From Gordonibacter pamelaeae (GTDB taxonomy: Bacteria > Actinomycetota > Coriobacteriia > Coriobacteriales > Eggerthellaceae), in assembly GCF_042665095.1 (NCBI RefSeq), contig NZ_JBHTBV010000009.1: DNA of 64,000 nt. One strand, given 5' to 3'. Made by a program: the position numbers and the translations under genes. Within the stretch, counting starts at the first letter, position 1. Every line of letters starts with the position of its first letter. The notes beneath the pieces are model-generated. The model had not been told where the DNA came from. It made no database searches and saw only the letters and a program-made list of their open reading frames with translations. Positions 8,841 to 18,692 of the stretch are shown here, piece by piece.

Positions 8841-10622
8841 ATGAGAAACATCAACCTCCGCTTCGTCGAAGAGACCTACGACGAGGAAGGCCTGCTCGTC
8901 GATTTCGCCGTCAAGTGCCCCGCGGGCTTCAACTTCGGCTACGACGTGGTCGACGACATTGCCGAGAACGACCCCGACCGCCGCGCCATGGTGTGGTGCA
9001 ACCCCGAGGGCGAGGAGCACGTGTTCACCTTCGCCGACATGAAGCGCTGGTCTGACAAGACCGCGAACTACCTGGCCGCCCACGGCGTTGGCCGCGGCGA
9101 CTACGTCATGGTCATCCTGCGCCGCCACTACCAGTTCTGGTTCGTGGCCACGGCGCTCGCGAAGCTGGGCGCGGTCATGGTGCCGGCCACCTTCATGCTC
9201 AAGGAGCACGACCTGGAGTATCGCCTGAACGGCGCGTCCATCAAGGCGATCATCGCCACCTCGCTCGGCGACATCGCGGACGTGGTGGACAACGTGGCGG
9301 GCGCGTGCCCCACGCTCGAGGTGAAGATGCTCGTGAACGGCGCGGGCGGCGGGCTCACGCCCGAGGACGCGGAGGGCAACCTGGTGTTCCCAGACGACGG
9401 GCTGCCGCTCGGCGCGGCGCTCTCCGGCCCGGACGGCGTGTGCGCCGCGCCCGTGGAGCGCGCGGGCTGGCTCGACTTCAACACGGGTGTGAGCGCGGCG
9501 AGCGCCGACTTCGCGCGCGTGGAGACGCTGGCCGCCGACCCCATGCTCATGTACTTCTCGAGCGGCACGTCGGGCAACCCCAAGATGGTGCTGCACGACT
9601 CCGAGTACGCCATCGCCCATTTGGTCACGGCCAAGCACTGGCACAACGTGCAGCCCGACGGCCTGCACTTCACCATCGCCGACACCGGCTGGGGCAAGGC
9701 CGTGTGGGGCAAGTACTACGGCCAGTGGCTCATGGAGGCGTGCGTGTTCACCTACGACTTCGACCGCTTCCATCCCTCCGAGATACTCTCGCTCATCGGC
9801 AAGTACGGCATCACGACGCTGTGCTGCCCGCCCACGATGTACCGCATGATGATGGCCGAGGACGTGGACGCCTACGACCTGCACACGCTCATGTACTCCA
9901 CCACGGCGGGCGAGGCGCTGAACCCCGATTTGTTCGACTTCTGGAAGGAGCACACCGGCCTCACCATCTACGAGGGCTTCGGGCAGACCGAGACGCCGCT
10001 CACCATCGCGAACCTCACGGGATCGGTGCCGCGCCCGGGCTCCATGGGCAAGCCGGTGCCGCTGTACAACGTGGAGATCCAGCGCGAGGACGGCAGCCGC
10101 TGCGACACGGGCGAGACGGGCGAGGTGTGCATCGACGTGCACGAGAAGGCCGCCGGCATCATGCTGGAATACTACCGCGACCCGGAGAAGACGGCCGCGG
10201 CCGTGCACGACGGCTGGTATCACACCGGCGACACCGCCTGGTGCGACGAGGACGGCTACTTCTGGTACGTGGGCCGCAACGACGACGTGATCAAGTCGAG
10301 CGGCTACCGCATCGGGCCCTTCGAGATAGAGAGCGTGCTTCTGGAGCACGAGGCCGTGCGCGAGTGCGCCGTCACGGGCGTGCCCGACCCGGTGCGCGGC
10401 AAGGCCGTGAAGGCCACGATCGTGCTGGCCGAGGGCTTCGCCGGCTCCTCCGAGCTCACGCGCGAGCTCCAAACCTGGGTGAAGAAGCGCACCGCCCCCT
10501 ACAAGTACCCGCGCATCGTGGAGTACGTGGACGCCCTGCCCAAGACCGTGAACGGCAAGATCCGCCGCGCCGTCATCCGCCAGGAGGACGAGAAGCCCAA
10601 GACCCCCGAGGGATTGGTGTGA
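8841..10622 (+). CDS. AMP-forming acyl/aryl-CoA ligase (first copy)
   Basis: 593 residues. ANL-superfamily enzyme: acid + ATP + CoA to acyl-CoA via acyl-AMP. Adenylation core motifs are YFSSGTSGNPKMVLH (P-loop-like), YEGFGQTETP, HTGDTAWCDEDGYFWYVGRNDDVIKSSGYRIGP and the catalytic lysine in PKTVNGKIRR. Closest in style to medium-chain/benzoate-type ligases, but substrate cannot be read from sequence. A paralogue at 14654 shares the TG-W-GK-YGQW segments. The start follows AGGAAGAG; the stop overlaps the next gene (GTGA). Confidence 0.88.
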   Translation: MRNINLRFVEETYDEEGLLVDFAVKCPAGFNFGYDVVDDIAENDPDRRAMVWCNPEGEEHVFTFADMKRWSDKTANYLAAHGVGRGDYVMVILRRHYQFWFVATALAKLGAVMVPATFMLKEHDLEYRLNGASIKAIIATSLGDIADVVDNVAGACPTLEVKMLVNGAGGGLTPEDAEGNLVFPDDGLPLGAALSGPDGVCAAPVERAGWLDFNTGVSAASADFARVETLAADPMLMYFSSGTSGNPKMVLHDSEYAIAHLVTAKHWHNVQPDGLHFTIADTGWGKAVWGKYYGQWLMEACVFTYDFDRFHPSEILSLIGKYGITTLCCPPTMYRMMMAEDVDAYDLHTLMYSTTAGEALNPDLFDFWKEHTGLTIYEGFGQTETPLTIANLTGSVPRPGSMGKPVPLYNVEIQREDGSRCDTGETGEVCIDVHEKAAGIMLEYYRDPEKTAAAVHDGWYHTGDTAWCDEDGYFWYVGRNDDVIKSSGYRIGPFEIESVLLEHEAVRECAVTGVPDPVRGKAVKATIVLAEGFAGSSELTRELQTWVKKRTAPYKYPRIVEYVDALPKTVNGKIRRAVIRQEDEKPKTPEGLV

Positions 10623-11344
10623 CGGCGCCCGCCTGGGCGCCCGCCGCGCCCGTCCTCGTGATCACCGGGCACTACGGGGTGGGCAAGACCAACCTCGCGC
10701 TCAACCTGGCGCTCGATGCGGCGGCGCGCGGGCTGGAGGTTACGGTGGTCGACCTGGACGTGGTGAACCCGTTCTTCCGCTCGAGCGACTACCGCGCGCT
10801 GCTCGACGAGGCGGGCGTGCGGACGATCGCGCCCGTGTTCGCCGGCACGAACCTGGACGGGCCGAGCCTGTCGGGCACCATCCTGCCGGCCATCGAGCAG
10901 GCGCGCGCGGGGGAGGGGCGCCTGCTCATCGTGGACGCGGGCGGCGACGACGTGGGCGCCACGGCGCTCGGGCGCTTCGCGCGCGCGGTTGCGGCCGGGC
11001 CCTACGAGATGCTCTACGTGGTGAACCGCAGCCGCAACCTCACGCAGGAGCCGGCCGAGGCGGCAGAGGTGCTGCGCGAGATCGAGGCGAAGTCGCACCT
11101 CGCCGCCACCGCCGTGGCCAACAACACGCACCTGCAGGGCGACACCGACGAGGCCGTGGTGGCCGCGGGCATCCCCTTCGCCCAGGAGGTCGCGCGCCTC
11201 GCAGGCCTGCCGCTCGCCTTCACCACGGTGCCGGCGGAGACGGCCTGCCAGGACGCTGACCGGCAATTTCCCCGCTTTGGGCGGGACGGAGGGGCGGGGG
11301 AGGCCTATCCTGTGCGAGTATATGTGAGAACTCCCTGGCAATAA
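10619..11344 (+). CDS. P-loop ATPase of the CobQ/MinD-like type
   Basis: 241 residues. Starts VTAPAWAP..., then Walker A GHYGVGKTNLALNLAL at ~17-32 and a VVDLDVVNPFFRSSDYR stretch typical of ATPases acting on cobyrinate or Fe-S scaffolds; LLIVDAGGDDVGA is the Walker B region. GTG start overlaps the ligase stop by 4 nt, so it is tightly coupled. Position between an acid-CoA ligase and a ferredoxin oxidoreductase suggests a maturation or reactivation role for the Fe-S enzyme, but this is inference. Confidence 0.7.
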   Translation: MTAPAWAPAAPVLVITGHYGVGKTNLALNLALDAAARGLEVTVVDLDVVNPFFRSSDYRALLDEAGVRTIAPVFAGTNLDGPSLSGTILPAIEQARAGEGRLLIVDAGGDDVGATALGRFARAVAAGPYEMLYVVNRSRNLTQEPAEAAEVLREIEAKSHLAATAVANNTHLQGDTDEAVVAAGIPFAQEVARLAGLPLAFTTVPAETACQDADRQFPRFGRDGGAGEAYPVRVYVRTPWQ

Positions 11345-11410
11345 GACGAGAGAGCGGCGGCGCTTCGGCGGCGCCGTATGCGCATACAGACGAGACGAGG
11401 AAGGCGGATC

Positions 11411-11617
11411 ATGGCGAGAATCAGCGTAGACGACTCCTTCTGCAAGGGGTGCGGCCTGTGCGTGGACGCATGCCCCGTGCATATCATCGAGCTTGACGAG
11501 AACACGATCACGGCGAAGGGCTACCATCCGGCGCACTGCATCGACCTGGACGCGTGCACGGGCTGCGCGTCGTGCGCGACGATGTGTCCCGACGTGGCCA
11601 TCACGGTGGAAAGGTAG
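11411..11617 (+). CDS. 2-oxoacid:ferredoxin oxidoreductase, delta (ferredoxin) subunit
   Basis: 68 residues with two [4Fe-4S] motifs: CKGCGLCVDACP (~14-25) and CTGCASCATMCP (~47-58). First of four consecutive subunit genes; in this enzyme family such a small 8Fe ferredoxin subunit relays electrons to soluble ferredoxin. ATG at 11411 follows GAGGAAGG; an in-frame ATG at 11378 has poorer context. Confidence 0.88.
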   Translation: MARISVDDSFCKGCGLCVDACPVHIIELDENTITAKGYHPAHCIDLDACTGCASCATMCPDVAITVER

Positions 11618-11624
11618 GCTGCTC

Positions 11625-12698
11625 ATGGCAGAGAAAGTGCTCATGAAGGGCAACGAGGCGCTGGCCGAGGCGGCCCTGCGCGCGGGTTGCCGCTTCTTCT
11701 TCGGGTATCCCATCACGCCGCAGACCGAGCTCGCGGCCTACATGTCCAAGCGCATGCCCAAGGTGGGCGGGACGTTCCTGCAGGCCGAGAGCGAGATCGC
11801 GGCCATCAACATGGTGTACGGCGCCTCGGCCGCCGGCGCGCGCGTCATGACGTCGTCCTCCTCGCCGGGCATCTCGCTCAAGGGCGAGGGCATCTCCTAT
11901 ATGGCCGGCGCGGACCTGCCGGGCGTCATCATCAACGTGCAGCGCGGCGGCCCGGGCCTCGGCGGCATCCAGCCCTCGCAGGCCGACTACTGGCAGGCCA
12001 CGCGCGCGCTCGGCCACGGCGACTTCCGCGTGGTGGTGTACGCGCCCTCCACGGTGCAGGAGATGGCCGACCTCGCGTTCACGGCCTTCGACGTGGCCGA
12101 CCAGTACCGCACGCCCGTCATGATCCTGGCCGACGGCATGCTCGGGCAGATGATGGAGCCCGTGGTCATGCCCGAGCCGCGCGACGAGCAGGTCGAGAAG
12201 CCCTGGGCCACCACCGGCCACAAGCATAAGCGCCCCCACAACGTGGTGAACTCGCTCTACCTCACGGCCGACGAGCTGGAGCGCCTGAACGTCGAGCGCT
12301 ACGAGCGCTACGCCGTCATCGAGCGCGACGAGCAGCGCGCCGAGACGTTCCTCGTCGAGGACGCCGACGTGGTGGTCGTGGCCTTCGGCGCGAGCGCGCG
12401 CGTGGCGCGCAGCGCCGTGGTCGAGGCGCGCGCCAAGGGCGTGAAGGCCGGCCTCATCCGCCCGATCACGCTCTGGCCGTTCCCCGTGGACGCGCTCGAG
12501 GCCGCGGTGCCCACCGCCAAGGCCTTCCTCACCGTGGAGATGAACATGGGCCAGATGGTGGACGACGTGCGCCTGGCCGTGAACGGCCGCCGACCCGTGG
12601 AGTTCTTCGGCCGCACCGGCGGCGTCATCCCGACGCCGGTGGAGGTGCTGGCCCAGATCGAGGACCTGAACGAACGCATGTTGAAGGGAGGGGAGTAA
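11625..12698 (+). CDS. 2-oxoacid:ferredoxin oxidoreductase, alpha subunit (VorB-like)
   Basis: 357 residues. Begins MAEKVLMKGNEALAEAALRAGCRFFFGYPITPQTEL, the hallmark start of alpha subunits; contains the ExEIAAI glutamate region (QAESEIAAINMVYGAS) and the TSSSSPGISLKGEGISY loop. Three consecutive subunits plus ferredoxin give the 2-ketoisovalerate type of complex, oxidising a 2-oxoacid with CoA to acyl-CoA, CO2 and reduced ferredoxin. Substrate (branched-chain, aryl or 2-oxoglutarate) cannot be decided by eye. Start 7 nt after the ferredoxin gene. Confidence 0.9.
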   Translation: MAEKVLMKGNEALAEAALRAGCRFFFGYPITPQTELAAYMSKRMPKVGGTFLQAESEIAAINMVYGASAAGARVMTSSSSPGISLKGEGISYMAGADLPGVIINVQRGGPGLGGIQPSQADYWQATRALGHGDFRVVVYAPSTVQEMADLAFTAFDVADQYRTPVMILADGMLGQMMEPVVMPEPRDEQVEKPWATTGHKHKRPHNVVNSLYLTADELERLNVERYERYAVIERDEQRAETFLVEDADVVVVAFGASARVARSAVVEARAKGVKAGLIRPITLWPFPVDALEAAVPTAKAFLTVEMNMGQMVDDVRLAVNGRRPVEFFGRTGGVIPTPVEVLAQIEDLNERMLKGGE

Positions 12699-12701
12699 CC
12701 C

Positions 12702-13547
12702 ATGGCCGATAAAGAGACCAACGTGGTGTTCGAGCGCCCGCACGCGCTCCTTCCCGTGGTGACCAATTACTGCCCGGGCTGCACGCACGGCATCATCAAC
12801 CGCCTCGTGGCGGAATGCCTCGACGAGCTGGACGTGGAGGGCGATGCCGTGGGCGTGGCCCCCGTGGGCTGCTCCGTCATGGCCTACGACTTCTTCGGCT
12901 GCGACATGATCGAGGCCGCCCACGGGCGCGCGCCGGCGGTGGCCACCGCCGTGAAGCGCGTGCACCCGGGGAACGTGGTGTTCGCCTACCAGGGCGACGG
13001 CGACCTCGCCTCCATCGGCATGGCCGAGACCATCCACGCGGCCACGCGCGGCGAGAACATCACCGTCATCTTCATCAACAACGCCATCTACGGCATGACG
13101 GGCGGCCAGATGGCCCCCACGAGCCTGCCGCACCAGGTGACGCAGACCTCGCCGTACGGCCGCGACACGGACGCCGCCGGGTTCCCCATCCGCGTGTGCG
13201 AGCTGTTGAGCTCGCTCGACGGCGTGGCGTACCTGGAGCGCGTGACGGCGGACAGCCCGAAGAACGTGCGTAAGGCCAAGAAGGCCATCAAGAAGGCGTT
13301 CCAGACCCAGATCGACGGCGCGGGCTACTCGCTGGTGGAGGTGGTGGCCACGTGCCCCACGAACTGGGGCATGACGCCGCAGGACTCGTTCGCGTGGATG
13401 CGCGAGAACATGCTGCCGTACTACCCGCTGGGCGTGTACAAGGACGTGCGCGCAGACGGCTTCGCGAATGCGGCCGAGGCGGCCGCCGCGCGCGCTGCGG
13501 ACTGCCCGATAGCGAACCCCGCGCCGACGGAAGGGGGTGCGCGATGA
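12702..13547 (+). CDS. 2-oxoacid:ferredoxin oxidoreductase, beta subunit (VorA-like, TPP-binding)
   Basis: 281 residues. Carries NYCPGCTHG (Fe-S/TPP domain start), GCSVMAYDFF, and the thiamine-diphosphate Mg-binding signature AYQGDGDLASIG ... FINNAIYGMTGGQMAPTS. This is the catalytic TPP subunit. ATG 3 nt after the alpha stop with an AGGGAGGGG ribosome site; its own stop overlaps the gamma start (ATGA). Confidence 0.92.
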   Translation: MADKETNVVFERPHALLPVVTNYCPGCTHGIINRLVAECLDELDVEGDAVGVAPVGCSVMAYDFFGCDMIEAAHGRAPAVATAVKRVHPGNVVFAYQGDGDLASIGMAETIHAATRGENITVIFINNAIYGMTGGQMAPTSLPHQVTQTSPYGRDTDAAGFPIRVCELLSSLDGVAYLERVTADSPKNVRKAKKAIKKAFQTQIDGAGYSLVEVVATCPTNWGMTPQDSFAWMRENMLPYYPLGVYKDVRADGFANAAEAAAARAADCPIANPAPTEGGAR

Positions 13548-14080
13548 GCCGCTCCCTGAACATCGTGCTCGCCGGGTTCGGCGGCCAGGGCGTGCTGTTC
13601 GCCGGCAAGCTGATCGCCTACGCCGGCCTTCTGGAAGACCGCGAGGTGTCGTGGCTTCCCTCCTACGGCCCCGAGATGCGCGGCGGCACCGCGAACTGCA
13701 GCGTGTGCCTCTCCGACGACCCTATCGGAAGCCCGCTCGTGCTGGCGCCCGATGCGCTCGTCGCCATGAACCAGCCCTCGCTCGACAAGTTCGCCGGCGC
13801 CATGGCCGAGGGCGGCGTCGTGGTGGCCGACTCCACGCTCATCGCGAACGTCCCGGACATCCCGGGCGTGCGAATGTGCGCCCTTCCCGCCACCGCCATG
13901 GCCGAGGAGGCCGGCTTCAAGAAGCTCGCGAACATCATCATGGTCGGCAAGCTGTTCGCCGAGACGCGCTTCTGCGCCGAGGACACGCTCTGGAAGGCCA
14001 TGGAGAAGTGCGTGCCGGCCAGCAAGGCCGCCATGCTGGAGATGAACAAGAAGGCCCTCACGTTGGGCATGGACGCATAA
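13544..14080 (+). CDS. 2-oxoacid:ferredoxin oxidoreductase, gamma subunit
   Basis: 178 residues. Starts SLNIVLAGFGGQGVLFAGKLIAYAG, the defining gamma-subunit motif, with WLPSYGPEMRGGTANCSVCLSD shortly after. Completes the alpha-beta-gamma-delta set. Overlaps the beta stop codon by 4 nt. Confidence 0.92.
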   Translation: MSRSLNIVLAGFGGQGVLFAGKLIAYAGLLEDREVSWLPSYGPEMRGGTANCSVCLSDDPIGSPLVLAPDALVAMNQPSLDKFAGAMAEGGVVVADSTLIANVPDIPGVRMCALPATAMAEEAGFKKLANIIMVGKLFAETRFCAEDTLWKAMEKCVPASKAAMLEMNKKALTLGMDA

Positions 14081-14089
14081 GGAGAGCGC

Positions 14090-14641
14090 ATGGTAACCGA
14101 ATTCGCCGAGATCGGCCTGCGCATCAAGGGCCTGCGCGAGGCGTGCGACGTCACGGTCGAGGACATGGCGCGCGAGCTCGAGGTGCCGGTTGGGACGTAC
14201 GAGGAGTGGGAGGCCACGGGGGCGGACGTGCCCATCTCGGCCATCTACCACATGGCGCACCACTTCGGCGTGGAGTTCACGGAGATACTCACCGGCACGG
14301 CCGCCAAGCTGCAGACCTACCAGGTGGTGAAAAGCGGCGAGGGCCGCGAGGTCGACCGCTACCCGGGCTACCACTTCGAGGATCTGGCCTGGCGCTACAC
14401 CGGCAAGATCATGCAGCCGCTTCTGGTGGTGCTGGACCCCTCCGACGAGCCCGCGAAGCTCGTGACCCACACCGGTCAGGAGTTCAACCTGGTCATCGAG
14501 GGCACGGTGATCGTGACCTGGGAGGACAAGGAGTTCGAGCTCAACGCCGGCGACAGCATCTACTTCAACCCCGAGCACCCGCACGGCCAGCGCTGCGGCG
14601 GCGACGTGCCCGCAAAATTCGTGACGATCATCGCAGAGTAG
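14090..14641 (+). CDS. XRE-cupin transcriptional regulator (second copy)
   Basis: 183 residues with the same design as the 8121 protein: XRE HTH (~8-65, IKGLREACDVTVEDMARELEV) and cupin domain (~105-180, THTGQEFNLVIEGTVIVTWED, NAGDSIYFNPEHPHGQR). The metal-site histidines of classical cupins are partly retained (HTGQE, HPH). Lies 9 nt after the gamma subunit and 12 nt before its own AMP ligase, so it is co-transcribed. Probably a metabolite-responsive regulator of the operon. Confidence 0.82.
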   Translation: MVTEFAEIGLRIKGLREACDVTVEDMARELEVPVGTYEEWEATGADVPISAIYHMAHHFGVEFTEILTGTAAKLQTYQVVKSGEGREVDRYPGYHFEDLAWRYTGKIMQPLLVVLDPSDEPAKLVTHTGQEFNLVIEGTVIVTWEDKEFELNAGDSIYFNPEHPHGQRCGGDVPAKFVTIIAE

Positions 14642-14653
14642 GAAGCACAGCCC

Positions 14654-16327
14654 GTGAACCACATCCTGAAAAAGTACTGTCCGCGCATCGAGTTCGACTC
14701 CTACGAGGACTTCTTCGAGAACTTCCGCATCGACGTGCCGGAGGCGTTCAACTTCGGGTTCGACGTCGTGGACGAGTGGGCGCGCGTGGAGCCCGAGAAG
14801 CGGGCGCTCGTGTGGTGCGACGACCACGACGACGAGCGCACGTTCACGTTCACCGACCTCATGCGCCTGTCGAACCAGGCGGCCAACGCGTTTTCCAAGC
14901 TGGGCATCGGCAAGGGCGACCTGGTCATGATGATCCTGCGCCGCCGCTGGGAGTACTGGGTGTGCGCGGTGGCGCTCTGCAAGCTGGGGGCCACCATCAT
15001 CCCGGCTTCGTTGCAGCTCACGAAGAAGGACATCGTCTACCGTGCCAACTCGGCGCAGGTGAAGATGGTCGTGTGCGTGGACGATGCCTACGTGTGCGGC
15101 CAGATGGAGGAGGCGCTTCCGGAGTCGCCGTCCATCGAGAACCGCATCATCGTGGCGGGCGAGCGCGCGGGTTGGATGCCGTTCGACGGGCTGATCGCGG
15201 GCGAGTCCGACCAGTTCGAGCGTCCGTGCGGCCCGGCGGGCGTCACGAGCAAGGACATCATGCTCATCTACTTCACGTCCGGCACCACGGGCCTCGCGAA
15301 GGCGGTGTGCCACAACTTCGCGCACCCCTTGGGGCACATCATCACCGCGAAGTACTGGCAGCAGGTGGAGGAGGACGCGCTGCACATGAGCGTGACCGAC
15401 TCCGGCTGGGCCAAGTTCGGCTGGGGCAAGATCTACGGCCAGTGGATCGCCGGCGCGACCATCTTCGCCTACGACATGGACAAGTTCGTGCCGACGAAGC
15501 TGTTGCAGAAGATCCAGGACTACCGGCTGACCACGTTCTGCGCGCCGCCCACCATGTACCGCTTCATGCTGCAGGAGGACGTGGCGGCCTACGACCTGTC
15601 GAGCGTGAAGAACTTCGCCACGGCAGGCGAGCCGCTGAACGCCGAGGTCACGCTCGCGTGGGAACGCCTGACCGGCAAGAAGATCCGCGAGGGCTTCGGC
15701 CAGACCGAGGGACCGGTGCTCCTGGCCACGTTCCCGTGGATCGAGCCGCGTCCGGGCTCGATGGGCAAGCCCTCGCCGCTGCTGAACGTGAAGCTGCTCG
15801 ACGACGACGGCAACGAGGTGCCCGACGGCGAGGAGGGCGCGATCTGCGTGACCGGACTGGCGGAGGCGTACCCGCCGGGCCTGTTCGTGGGCTATTACCG
15901 CGAGCCGGAGCGCACCCGCGAGGCCGTGGGCGGGGAGTACTACAACCTGCACGACATGGCGTGGCGCGACTCGGACGGCTACTGCTTCTTCGTGGGCCGC
16001 AACGACGACGTGATCAAGTGCTCGGGCTACCGCATAGGCCCCTTCGAGGTGGAGAGCGCGCTCATCGAGCATCCGGCCGTGGTGGAGTGCGCCGTGACGG
16101 CCGCACCCGACCCCATCCGCGGCAAGGTGGTGAAGGCCACCGTCGTGCTGGCGCGCGGCTACGAGCCCTCCGACGAGCTGGTCAAAGAGCTGCAGAACCA
16201 CGTGAAGCACACGACCGCGCCGTACAAGTACCCCCGCATCGTGGAGTTCGTGGACGAGCTGCCCAAGACCATCGGCGGCAAGATCAAGCGCAAGCTCATC
16301 CGCAACAACGACGGGATAGAGGACTGA
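14654..16327 (+). CDS. AMP-forming acyl/aryl-CoA ligase (second copy)
   Basis: 557 residues, GTG start. ANL motifs: IYFTSGTTGLAKAVCHN, REGFGQTEGP, HDMAWRDSDGYCFFVGRNDDVIKCSGYRIGP and catalytic lysine PKTIGGKIKR. Paralogue of the 8841 ligase: shared framework (FNFGFDVVDEWA versus FNFGYDVVDDIA, SGW/TGWGK, YGQW) with clear divergence in the substrate region. Two ligases around one oxidoreductase suggest acids of different chain or ring type, or ligation and its reverse. Ends the operon before a strong hairpin. Confidence 0.87.
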   Translation: MNHILKKYCPRIEFDSYEDFFENFRIDVPEAFNFGFDVVDEWARVEPEKRALVWCDDHDDERTFTFTDLMRLSNQAANAFSKLGIGKGDLVMMILRRRWEYWVCAVALCKLGATIIPASLQLTKKDIVYRANSAQVKMVVCVDDAYVCGQMEEALPESPSIENRIIVAGERAGWMPFDGLIAGESDQFERPCGPAGVTSKDIMLIYFTSGTTGLAKAVCHNFAHPLGHIITAKYWQQVEEDALHMSVTDSGWAKFGWGKIYGQWIAGATIFAYDMDKFVPTKLLQKIQDYRLTTFCAPPTMYRFMLQEDVAAYDLSSVKNFATAGEPLNAEVTLAWERLTGKKIREGFGQTEGPVLLATFPWIEPRPGSMGKPSPLLNVKLLDDDGNEVPDGEEGAICVTGLAEAYPPGLFVGYYREPERTREAVGGEYYNLHDMAWRDSDGYCFFVGRNDDVIKCSGYRIGPFEVESALIEHPAVVECAVTAAPDPIRGKVVKATVVLARGYEPSDELVKELQNHVKHTTAPYKYPRIVEFVDELPKTIGGKIKRKLIRNNDGIED

Positions 16328-16330
16328 TCT

Positions 16331-16358
16331 GTTCCGGCGGCCTGACGGCCGCCGGAAC
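16331..16358 (+). terminator. 12-bp perfect hairpin ending the oxidoreductase/ligase operon
   Basis: GTTCCGGCGGCC (16331-16342) and GGCCGCCGGAAC (16347-16358) form a perfect stem with a TGAC loop, 4 bp after the stop codon. No T-run follows. Confidence 0.65.
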
Positions 16359-16454
16359 TCCTTGACGCTACGAGGGGACTTCCCGCTGCCTTACTACGCC
16401 AACCTGCGCGTTTGTTTTCGCCCTGTCGCGCGAATTGCATGAACCTGCGCTATC

Positions 16455-16841
16455 ATGGCCCTCATGGATTCCAGCCAGCCGACATACCGGGACTTCGCGC
16501 GATGGGCGCAGATGGCGCTCGAGGAGCTTGCGCGCGACTGCGATGTGCAGGTGTTCCGTGCGAGCGGGCCGGGCGGACAGTGCGTGAACACCACCGACTC
16601 CGCCGTGCGCATGGTGCACCGGCCGAGCGGCATCGCCGTCACCTCGCGCGAGTCGCGCAGCCAGTTCCGCAACCGGCAGCTGTGCCTACAGAAGCTGCGC
16701 CGCCTGTTCGAGGCCAAGGCACGCCCGCCGAAGGTGCGCCGCGCCACGAAGCCCTCGCGCCGCGCCAAGGAGGCGCGCCTGGCCGACAAGCGCCGCCGCG
16801 CCGAGACGAAGGCGCGCAGGCGGCCCGTGGACGGGGAGTGA
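16455..16841 (+). CDS. Release-factor-like GGQ protein, ArfB type
   Basis: 128 residues. Contains the peptidyl-tRNA hydrolysis motif in VFRASGPGGQCVNTTDSAVRMVH (GGQ at ~43-45) but no codon-recognition domain. The C-terminal tail (~88-125) is extremely basic (KVRRATKPSRRAKEARLADKRRR...), matching the mRNA-channel tail of ArfB/ICT1, which frees ribosomes stalled without a stop codon. ATG at 16455 has no obvious Shine-Dalgarno; 16464 is an alternative. Could also be labelled a generic RF-1-domain protein. Confidence 0.75.
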   Translation: MALMDSSQPTYRDFARWAQMALEELARDCDVQVFRASGPGGQCVNTTDSAVRMVHRPSGIAVTSRESRSQFRNRQLCLQKLRRLFEAKARPPKVRRATKPSRRAKEARLADKRRRAETKARRRPVDGE

Positions 16842-17111
16842 GGGACCTGCCAGGCCGAACAGCGCCTCGGTCCTTTCCAACGATGGTGGCCTGCCCTCCG
16901 GAACCGGGAGCCCCCCTTGCCTCTGCCGGCTGACGTGGAAGGCGAGCAAGACGGCCGGGAAGCGGCTATTCCGTCTTGCTTGCTGCCTGCCCGTCGGCGG
17001 GTTGCCGTGCTTCCATCGGCTTGACCCGCCGCTCGCGTTGGATCGGTTCGACCCCTCATTGCGCACCTTGAAGCAGGCTCCAAGTCAAGCCGGCGTAAGC
17101 TGGCGGGATCG

Positions 17112-18353
<1,242 letters not shown>

Positions 18354-18624
18354 AGCGCATCTCCAAGCGTTGCAGAACTTGATGGCGGGCGACCGGGATC
18401 GGTTCGCATCGTATGCGGCGCGGAAGAAAGTTGTGCCGATCACCTGCATCTATGATAGCGCATCGGAGCCGTTCGCGGGAAGCTATCGCGAACATGAAGC
18501 AAATTAGCATACGGGAAGGAGTTGTAGCGAGCTCCAGCCGATAGGGTAGCAGGAAAACGCACGCGAAAGGAGCCCCGATGGACGAGCGCGGCCTGTTCTC
18601 GATTACCTGTTCTCTAACTACTGC
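18354..18624. other. Intergenic region between helicase and flavodoxin genes
   Basis: Divergent promoter region. A minus-strand TATCAT at about 18450-18456 may be the helicase -10. Nothing else is recognised until the MerR-type promoter at 18625. Confidence 0.4.
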
Positions 18625-18655
18625 TTGACTTGGAGTTCGCTCCAGGAGATACGAT
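18625..18655 (+). promoter_or_regulatory. MerR-type promoter/operator of the flavodoxin gene
   Basis: -35 TTGACT (18625-18630) and -10 TACGAT (18650-18655) are separated by 19 bp, the over-long spacer typical of MerR-activated promoters. The spacer contains the inverted repeat CTTGGAG-TTCG-CTCCAGG (18629-18646, 6 of 7 positions paired), closely like AdhR/NmlR-type operators. No MerR gene is in the window, so the regulator acts from elsewhere. Confidence 0.7.
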
Positions 18656-18692
18656 GGGCCTGCAACCGATACGGGTAGAAGGAGCGTGCATC

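Noticed and set aside
13421..16365. Open frames of more than 900 codons on both strands over the oxidoreductase/ligase operon
   Set aside because: They are compositionally extreme (Arg/His/Ala-rich) shadows of genes with clear catalytic motifs.
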